In this document: in pieces, positions 58,771-64,000 of the stretch
Numbering within the stretch: position 1 is the stretch's first letter
How the letters are laid out: each line of letters starts with the position of its first letter
Assembly: GCA_963691835.1 (NCBI GenBank)
Contig: OY829383.1
Coordinates: 5,270,001-5,334,000, forward strand
Direction: 5' to 3'
DNA: 64,000 bases
Source of the DNA: G963691835 sp963691835
GTDB taxonomy: Bacteria > Pseudomonadota > Alphaproteobacteria > Thalassobaculales > Thalassobaculaceae
The notes under the pieces: generated by a model
Seen by the model: only the letters and a program-made list of their open reading frames with translations
Databases searched by the model: none
What the model was told of the DNA's origin: nothing
Translations under genes and position numbers: made by a program

Positions 58771-60468
58771 GTGGCGAGTGACGACAACACCAAAGAGGTG
58801 AAACCAGCCACCGAACGCAAACGCGCATCGCGAACGAAGCCCAAAGCCGCATCGGACAGCAGCGCGAAAGCGGCGCCAAAAACAACCAGTCGCAGAACGG
58901 CAACCGCGAAATCAAAATCTGGCGATGCAAAGTCGGAACCCGTCAAAGCAGCCTCTGGCGCTGATGTGACGGACGCGAAAACGTCATCCGCCGCCCCATC
59001 CGAGAAATCTGCGACGCCGCCGCGGTCCCGCGCCCCAAAGGCGGCTGCAAAGAGCGATGAGACCAAGACCGAGGCGGCACCGAAAGCTGCGACCACGGCA
59101 AAGAAACCGGCACCGAAATCTGCCAAGTCGGCGCCCGCATCGAAAACATCGGCAGCCGCAGAAGCGCCTGAAACGAAGACCCAGGCCGTAACCGAAACGA
59201 CGGCAAGCACACCGTCCGTCCGCCAGGTAACGGTCGAGCCCAAAGTCGAAGACGTCGCCGGGAATGCGAAAGCGGCCATGGCGATTGCGATCGCAGCCCT
59301 GGTTGCCGCCATCACGTACCCGTACTGGACCCCCATCATCTACGGTGAGGACAAGGTTCAGGCCGAGGTTCAGGCGCGGCTGGGCACGCTCGGCACTGAC
59401 CTTGAAGAGTTGTCACAACAACTGGTCGCCGCATCCGAGGAACGGACGGGGATCGTTGAGACGCTGGAGCAGGCAAAACTGCCCGGTATCATTCTGTCCG
59501 CGGCCCAGTTGCGGTCGATCCTGCCGACATCAGGCACGTATGGCTCCCAATTGACGATCTATCGCGGCCTCTCGGGTGACCCGACGGATTTGGGCGGACG
59601 GATTGGCGCTTACGCCGACACAGGCGTTCCCACGTTGAGCCAAGTTCAGAACGGTTGGCCAGCCGCGGCCCGGGCGATCAGAGCCGCCCACCCCGACGCG
59701 AGCCTCGCCGAGCGGGCCACTTTGGGATGGGCATCGGTCGGCCCGCTTCCGACGGTTGCCTTGCCAAACGTCGAGTTGCCGACTGTCGAGATGCCAAGTG
59801 TGGAGCTGCCGACTGTCCAGGTTCCTGAGGTATCACTGCCGGAGATCAGCGTCCCGGACATTCGGTCGAGCTGGTCCAGCGCGCTTGCGTCCACGAGCGA
59901 CTTGTTCGTGCGTGTCGGCATGCAGGCCGAAGATCTGGTTCGTGATGCCGGCACGGCGTTGGGTGTCGACATGGGCCAGCGGCTGATCACCGCGCCGGCG
60001 GCTCCAGCAGCCGCTCCTGCCCCGGCTGCTGAGACCGCGCCGGCGGAAACCGCGGCCACGGAGGGGGAGACAACGGAGGAAACCGCGCCCGCAGAGACGG
60101 CGACTTCCGAGAGCGCGCCCGCGGCGACTGACTCTGACGCCACCGCAGCTGCGGCAGAAACACCCGCAGAAACGCCCGCAGAAACGCCCGCAGAAACCCC
60201 GGCAGAGACCGCTGAAGCCGCACCCGCGGAACCTGCGGTTGTCGAAGAGAGCGGTCCGTCGGTGTCGAGCCAACTGTCAGAAGCGGGAGAGGCTGTCGGC
60301 TCCGGCGATCTCGCGACCGCGCTTGCCATCGTTGCGGAGATCGAAGGCGCTGGTGCCGCCGCCACGGAATGGATCGCGCACGCGGAAGCCCGTGCGGCCC
60401 TTGATTCAGCGGCGGCGGAATTGGGGGAAACCATTCGCGGCGGGACGGAAACGCTCTCCGGACAGTGA
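58771..60468 (+). CDS. Membrane-anchored Lys/Ala-rich protein with Mic60-like end (paralogue 3)
   Basis: 565 residues from a GTG with GGGAGA upstream. A very Lys/Ala/Ser/Thr-rich N-terminus (1-160, histone-H1-like) precedes one membrane helix (about 168-190) and a short coiled coil. The shared Mic60-like block follows: LPGIILSAAQLRSILPTS, GSQLTIYRG and DTGVPTLSQVQ. It then has eight five-residue repeats (LPxVE-type, bases 59746-59865), a Pro/Ala/Glu/Thr region with AETP repeats (60154-60213) and a C-terminal GSGDLATALAIVAEIE plus ATEWIAHAEARAALDSA helix pair. It is divergent from the PH-like gene (139-bp gap). Probably a periplasmic spacer or scaffold protein. Confidence 0.6.
   Translation: MASDDNTKEVKPATERKRASRTKPKAASDSSAKAAPKTTSRRTATAKSKSGDAKSEPVKAASGADVTDAKTSSAAPSEKSATPPRSRAPKAAAKSDETKTEAAPKAATTAKKPAPKSAKSAPASKTSAAAEAPETKTQAVTETTASTPSVRQVTVEPKVEDVAGNAKAAMAIAIAALVAAITYPYWTPIIYGEDKVQAEVQARLGTLGTDLEELSQQLVAASEERTGIVETLEQAKLPGIILSAAQLRSILPTSGTYGSQLTIYRGLSGDPTDLGGRIGAYADTGVPTLSQVQNGWPAAARAIRAAHPDASLAERATLGWASVGPLPTVALPNVELPTVEMPSVELPTVQVPEVSLPEISVPDIRSSWSSALASTSDLFVRVGMQAEDLVRDAGTALGVDMGQRLITAPAAPAAAPAPAAETAPAETAATEGETTEETAPAETATSESAPAATDSDATAAAAETPAETPAETPAETPAETAEAAPAEPAVVEESGPSVSSQLSEAGEAVGSGDLATALAIVAEIEGAGAAATEWIAHAEARAALDSAAAELGETIRGGTETLSGQ
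59746..59865 (+). repeat. Eight tandem 15-bp repeats coding [L/M/V]Pxφx pentapeptides
   Basis: In-frame repeats coding LPTVA, LPNVE, LPTVE, MPSVE, LPTVQ, VPEVS, LPEIS, VPDIR. They alternate hydrophobic and polar residues with a Pro every fifth position. This would make an extended or beta-like rod next to the transmembrane anchor of the third Mic60-like protein. Confidence 0.8.
60154..60213 (+). repeat. Five imperfect 12-bp repeats coding AETP
   Basis: Units of consensus GCAGAAACGCCC starting at 60154, 60166, 60178, 60190 and 60202 within the Ala/Glu/Pro/Thr-rich region of the same gene. It is a spacer likely to vary in length between strains. Confidence 0.8.
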
Positions 60469-60945
60469 TCATCGCGCAACGGGTGAGGATTCTTCTGCGT
60501 CCTTGCCCGCAATCAGGGTTAATGGGACCCAGGGATTTCTTGACACAGGAGGTCTCCGCCCCCATCCTGAAACTACCTCGCCGTTGCGCATCGCGCTTCC
60601 GTTGAACGGACGTGACGGAGACCGGGGAAGAAATTGGTTGACCGAGATGGTTCGTGCGCAACGTCCCGGTCTTGTCCGACATCGGGGGCGCTCCCCTCGT
60701 GGTCAGGATCACGAAAGAGCAGACCTCCGCGTGTTCCCCCAAATATCGAGTTACGGGTCGGTCTTCCGGACCGCGTGCAGCCGTTCGGGTGGCGCGCCGC
60801 TTTACCTACTACGCCTCGATCCGTCGTGCGTGAAGACATCGGCCCGGCGGGCCGCTTCTCTCGCTCGGTCGACCGATGTTCCGTTCATGCTGAACGGTTC
60901 GTCACCACGCTTCACCCCTACCATCGTATAAGCAGGAGACAGACA
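60469..60945 (+). promoter_or_regulatory. Long leader/intergenic region upstream of the cold-shock gene
   Basis: 477 bp without a credible gene. Near its end are hairpin-forming elements: GGCCC-GGC-GGGCC (60841-60853), a CGGTCGACCG palindrome (60866-60875) and CCGTTC-ATGCT-GAACGG (60881-60897), the last ending 48 bp before the start codon. A further CGGTC-TTCCG-GACCG stem lies at 60759-60773. A long structured 5' leader is typical of cold-shock mRNAs, where it controls translation and stability with temperature. The promoter was not located. Confidence 0.5.
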
Positions 60946-61152
60946 ATGCCGACGGGCACCGTCAAATGGTTCAACAGCCAGAAGGGCTATGGGTTCATCC
61001 AGCCCGATGAAGGCGGCGCGGACGTCTTCGTCCACATCAGCCAGGTCGAGCGGTCCGGCATCGCTCATCCGGCCGAAGGCCAACGCCTCAGCTACGAGCT
61101 GGAAGCCGGCCGCAATGGCCGCACGGCCGCCGGGAACCTCCGGTTGATCTAA
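60946..61152 (+). CDS. Cold-shock protein, CspA family
   Basis: 68 residues, a single cold-shock domain: GTVKWFNSQKGYGFI (RNP1 KGYGFI), DVFVHIS (RNP2) and a Gly/Arg-rich end AAGNLRLI. It is an RNA chaperone that binds single-stranded RNA and DNA. ATG at 60946 behind AGCAGGAG; a longer open frame upstream is only the leader and has no homology. A terminator follows. Members of the family may act in cold adaptation or in normal growth, and the long leader suggests post-transcriptional control. Confidence 0.93.
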   Translation: MPTGTVKWFNSQKGYGFIQPDEGGADVFVHISQVERSGIAHPAEGQRLSYELEAGRNGRTAAGNLRLI

Positions 61153-61184
61153 AGTTCGGACATCAGTTCCGACACTTTTTGCGG

Positions 61185-61220
61185 CGCCCCGTTCTCACCT
61201 GAGGACGGGGCGTTTGCTTT
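61185..61220 (+). terminator. Rho-independent terminator after the cold-shock gene
   Basis: Eight-base inverted repeat CGCCCCGT / ACGGGGCG (61185-61192 and 61205-61212) whose 12-nt interior can also pair (CTCA/TGAG), followed by TTTGCTTT. It starts 33 bp after the stop codon. Confidence 0.8.
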
Positions 61221-61315
61221 GGCGCTAGGAGACATCGCTGCGCCAATCGGTCACGTGACCGACATGAAATCCGGATTAGACTTCAGACCGGCAATCAACG
61301 CGAACGAGGTTCTCC

Positions 61316-63673
61316 ATGGCCGTCCAGACGGAAGACTCCGCCCTTTCCCTGATGAAATTCGGTATCGGTCAGCCGGTTCGCAGAACGGAAGATCCGGTCT
61401 TGCTCTCCGGCATGGGCCGCTACACCGATGATCTGAATGTGGTGGGTCAGGCCTATGCCGTGATGGTGCGGAGTCCCTACGCACACGGAACCATACTGGG
61501 CCTCGATACGACGGAGGCGCTTGCGGCCCCCGGTGTGCTGGCGGTGGTCACCGGTCAGGATCTTGTTGATGCGGGTCAGGGGACCATCAGCTGCGGCATG
61601 CCGTTCAAGAACCGGGACGGCACGGACATGCTGAAGCCACCGCGTCCGTCTCTCGCCATCGACAAGATCCGCTTCGTGGGCGATCCGGTCGCCGTGGTGG
61701 TCGCTGAAACCGCTGTCCAAGCCAAGGATGCCGCCGAATTGGTCGAGCTCGATATCGAGCAGCTCCCAGCCGTTACCAAGGCGAGCGCGGCAACGGTCGA
61801 CGGCGCCCCGCAACTCTTCGACGACGTCCCCAACAACGTCGCGCTGGACTACCAGTTCGGCGATCCGGACGCCGTGTCCGCCGCGTTCGCCAAGGCCGCC
61901 CATGTGACCCGTCTCAAGCTAGAGAACAATCGGGTGGTCGTCGCCGCCATGGAGCCCAGATCCGCCATTGCAGAGTATTCGCCTGACGATGAACGGTGGA
62001 CCCTTCGTGTGGGCAGCCAAGGGGTCTTTGGCCTCCGCAACCTGCTCGCCAACGAAATCCTGAAGGTCGAGCCGGAAAAGGTACGGGTGCTAACGGGCAA
62101 CGTAGGTGGCTCGTTCGGGATGAAGGCCTTCACATACCCCGAATATGGCGCCTTGTTCCAAGCGGCGAAGGTCACCGGCCGCCCGGTAAAGTGGACGGAC
62201 GAACGCTCGGAGAGCTTCCTGTCCGACACCCACGGCCGGGATCACGAAGTCACCGCCGAACTCGCATTGAGCGCGGAGGGCGATTTCCTCGCCGTCCGGG
62301 TTACGGGCTTCGGCAACATGGGGGCTTTCCTTGGGTACGTCGCGCCCATGATGCCCACGCTGAACGTCGCCAAGAACCTGATCGGCGTGTACCGCACCCC
62401 CGCGATAGAGGTGTCGGCGAAATGCGTGTTCACCAACACCTCGCCCGTGAGTGCGTACCGCGGGGCGGGCCGACCCGAGGGCAACTACTACATGGAGCGG
62501 CTGATCGAGACGGCCGCCCGGGAGATGGGCCTCGACCGGACCGAACTCCGTCGCCGGAACCACATCCGTCCGGAAGAGATGCCCTACAAGGCCCCGAACG
62601 GGATGACCTATGACAGCGGCGAGTTCACCACCGTTCTCGACAAGGCGCTCTCATTCGCCGACTGGGACGGGTTCGAGGCCCGTAAGGCGGAGAGTGCCGC
62701 GCGCGGCAAACTTCGGGGCCGGGGGATCGGTGATTATCTGGAAGTCACCGCCCCGCCACAGAACGAGATGGGCGGTATCCGGTTCGAGGATGACGGGACG
62801 GTCACCATCATCACCGGCACTCTGGACTACGGACAGGGCCACGCGGCACCGTTCGCCCAGGTGCTCCACGAAAAGGTCGGCATCCCCTTCGACCGCATCC
62901 GCCTGTTGCAAGGCGACAGCGATGAGCTGATCGCGGGCGGTGGAACCGGCGGCTCCAAGTCGATCATGGCCAGCGGTGCCGCGATTGTGGAAGCGGGTGA
63001 GAAGGTCGTCGAAGCGGGCAAGGCCATCGCAGCCGTGGCTCTGGAGGCGGCTGTTGAGGACATCGAGTTCAGCGCGGGCACCTTCGCCATCGCGGGCACG
63101 GACCGTCAGATCGGCATCATGGAGCTGGCTGAGACAGTGCGTACGGGTCTAACCCTGCCCGACGGAAGCGCAGCCTCCCTCGACGTCCAGCACATTCACA
63201 AGGAGTCGCCCTCCGCGTTCCCGAATGGCTGCCACGTCTGTGAAGTGGAGATCGATCCGGAGACCGGGGTCACCGAGGTCGTTCGATACGCCATGGTCAA
63301 CGACTTCGGTGTGATCGTTAATCCGCTGTTGGTTGAGGCGCAGGCCCATGGCGGGATCGTTCAAGGGATCGGCCAGGCGCTCTATGAGATGACGGCCTAT
63401 GACGACGACGGCCATTTCTTGACTGGCTCTTACATGGACTACGCGGTACCGCGGGCGGCAGATGCGCCGTTCTTCAGCTTCGACAGCCATTCGGTGCCCG
63501 CAACCACCAATCCGCTCGGGGCCAAAGGTTGCGGCGAGGCCGGATGTGCCGGCTCCCTCCCCTCGGTGATGAATGCGTTGGTGGATGCCCTGTCTGAGGT
63601 GGGTGTCACTCACATCGACATGCCGGCGACGCCGCACCGGATCTGGCAGGCCATTCAAGCCGCAAAAGCGTAA
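61316..63673 (+). CDS. Xanthine dehydrogenase/CoxL-family molybdopterin-binding large subunit (copy 3)
   Basis: 785 residues with the same order as the two other copies: KFGIGQPVRRTEDPVLLSG near residue 13, GNVGGSFGMKAFTYPEY, the active-site loop SAYRGAGRPEGNYYMER, GQGHAAPFAQVLHE, GGGTGGSKSIMAS and the catalytic Glu in AKGCGEAGCAGSLPS. Closest in appearance to the first copy (similar AYRGAGRPE and NGCHVCE segments). No FAD or iron-sulfur subunits are beside it. Start at the ATG at 61316; an ATG at 61352 would begin at MKFGIGQ, the exact family start, and may be the real one. It is convergent with a biotin-carboxylase-type gene, 15 bp away. Confidence 0.88.
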   Translation: MAVQTEDSALSLMKFGIGQPVRRTEDPVLLSGMGRYTDDLNVVGQAYAVMVRSPYAHGTILGLDTTEALAAPGVLAVVTGQDLVDAGQGTISCGMPFKNRDGTDMLKPPRPSLAIDKIRFVGDPVAVVVAETAVQAKDAAELVELDIEQLPAVTKASAATVDGAPQLFDDVPNNVALDYQFGDPDAVSAAFAKAAHVTRLKLENNRVVVAAMEPRSAIAEYSPDDERWTLRVGSQGVFGLRNLLANEILKVEPEKVRVLTGNVGGSFGMKAFTYPEYGALFQAAKVTGRPVKWTDERSESFLSDTHGRDHEVTAELALSAEGDFLAVRVTGFGNMGAFLGYVAPMMPTLNVAKNLIGVYRTPAIEVSAKCVFTNTSPVSAYRGAGRPEGNYYMERLIETAAREMGLDRTELRRRNHIRPEEMPYKAPNGMTYDSGEFTTVLDKALSFADWDGFEARKAESAARGKLRGRGIGDYLEVTAPPQNEMGGIRFEDDGTVTIITGTLDYGQGHAAPFAQVLHEKVGIPFDRIRLLQGDSDELIAGGGTGGSKSIMASGAAIVEAGEKVVEAGKAIAAVALEAAVEDIEFSAGTFAIAGTDRQIGIMELAETVRTGLTLPDGSAASLDVQHIHKESPSAFPNGCHVCEVEIDPETGVTEVVRYAMVNDFGVIVNPLLVEAQAHGGIVQGIGQALYEMTAYDDDGHFLTGSYMDYAVPRAADAPFFSFDSHSVPATTNPLGAKGCGEAGCAGSLPSVMNALVDALSEVGVTHIDMPATPHRIWQAIQAAKA

Positions 63674-63688
63674 AGGCCGACGACACGC

Positions 63689-64000
63689 CTACATCCGAAA
63701 CAAGCCGAACCGGGTCTCCTCGATCGGCTTGTTCAAGGCAGCCGATAGCGACAAGCCAAGGACCCGGCGGGTATCGGCTGGGTCGATGACCCCGTCGTCC
63801 CAAAGGCGGGCGCTGGCGTAATAGGGATGGCCCTGACTCTCATACTGCTCGCGGATCGGCGCCTTGAACGCCTCCTCATCCGCCTCGGGCCAGCTTTCGC
63901 CGCGCGCCTCCATGCCGTCTCGCCGCACCTGGGCAAGCACGTTCGCCGCCTGCTCACCGCCCATCACCGAGATCCGCGCATTGGGCCAGAGGTAAAGCAT
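63689..64000 (-). CDS. Acyl-CoA carboxylase beta subunit, C-terminal part (methylcrotonyl/propionyl-CoA type)
   Basis: 103 residues are visible; the gene begins right of the window and its first codon is not shown. FLWPNARISVMGGEQAA-like sequence (here YLWPNARISVMGGEQAANVL) is the closing carboxyltransferase segment of biotin-dependent carboxylases. The loop YYASARLWDDGVIDPADTRRVLGLSLSAALN is the highly conserved C-terminal end of MccB/PccB subunits, and 'SARLWDDGVI' is the form of MccB. It likely acts in leucine catabolism with a biotin-bearing alpha subunit and acyl-CoA dehydrogenase outside the window. The organisation fits an mcc/liu cluster. Confidence 0.88.
   Translation of the reverse strand: MLYLWPNARISVMGGEQAANVLAQVRRDGMEARGESWPEADEEAFKAPIREQYESQGHPYYASARLWDDGVIDPADTRRVLGLSLSAALNKPIEETRFGLFRM

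Noticed and set aside
60154..60213. 12-bp direct repeats as a possible CRISPR or regulatory array
   Set aside because: They are in frame inside a coding region, too short and without spacers; they encode AETP.
1..64000. tRNA genes, IS elements, integrases or phage genes
   Set aside because: I looked for transposase/integrase motifs and tRNA-like sequences and saw none.

Overview
The window is a high-GC bacterial chromosome segment. It has short intergenic gaps, many 4-bp start/stop overlaps and frequent GTG/TTG starts. Gene content suggests a metabolically versatile, chemotactic, PHA-storing alphaproteobacterium, probably Rhodospirillales-like. The supporting genes are an intracellular PHA depolymerase, an acyl-CoA dehydrogenase/APH-like kinase/DUF6285 trio, several CoxL-type molybdenum hydroxylase large subunits, CaiB and crotonase proteins, a TAXI solute-binding protein and a double-Cache MCP. 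This taxonomic call is inference. I saw no rRNA, tRNA, CRISPR array, insertion sequence or prophage.

Layout. 1-10.7 kb: catabolic genes. These are an APC amino-acid permease (cut by the window edge), PuuE-type allantoinase, a P-loop kinase-like protein, an M20 amidohydrolase, an Old Yellow Enzyme, PHA depolymerase plus a small phosphatase, RidA, the ACAD-APH-DUF6285 trio and a DMT exporter. 10.9-20.6 kb: two molybdopterin-binding large subunits, then a co-directional set of ThDP enzyme, SDR, esterase and class II aldolase. 20.7-27.4 kb: an enoyl-CoA hydratase/CaiB pair, a LysR regulator divergent from an SDR, a FecR-domain protein and an asparaginase. 27.5-33.4 kb: a tight minus-strand operon of cystathionine beta-synthase, cystathionine gamma-synthase/lyase, a methyltransferase, a sulfotransferase-like protein and glutamine-dependent asparagine synthetase. 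33.5-42.5 kb: an unknown protein, a TAXI-type binding protein divergent from an MCP, a second ThDP enzyme, an amidohydrolase/TauD-like pair and a beta-hydroxyacid dehydrogenase.

42.5-60.5 kb is the most unusual part: about 15 mostly unrecognised genes with a common envelope and signalling flavour. The centrepiece is a 1043-residue protein joining a WD40 propeller, a Ras-like GTPase, a winged-helix-like linker, a four-cysteine zinc ribbon and an apparently intact class III adenylyl cyclase. Around it lie an HtrA-like PDZ protein that has lost all three catalytic residues, a decayed GGDEF/EAL-like protein, three membrane-anchored proteins that share a Mic60/mitofilin-like C-terminal plan, two paralogues carrying the same unnamed ~120-residue domain (one fused to an NTF2-like domain), a single-chain MlaF-MlaE-like ABC transporter with an overlapping membrane-anchored partner, a PH-like protein and small membrane proteins. 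I infer that these form an undescribed nucleotide-signalling and envelope-organisation module. Co-occurrence in other genomes has not been tested.

60.5-64 kb: a cold-shock protein with a long structured leader, a third CoxL-type large subunit and the 3' end of a biotin-dependent acyl-CoA carboxylase beta subunit.
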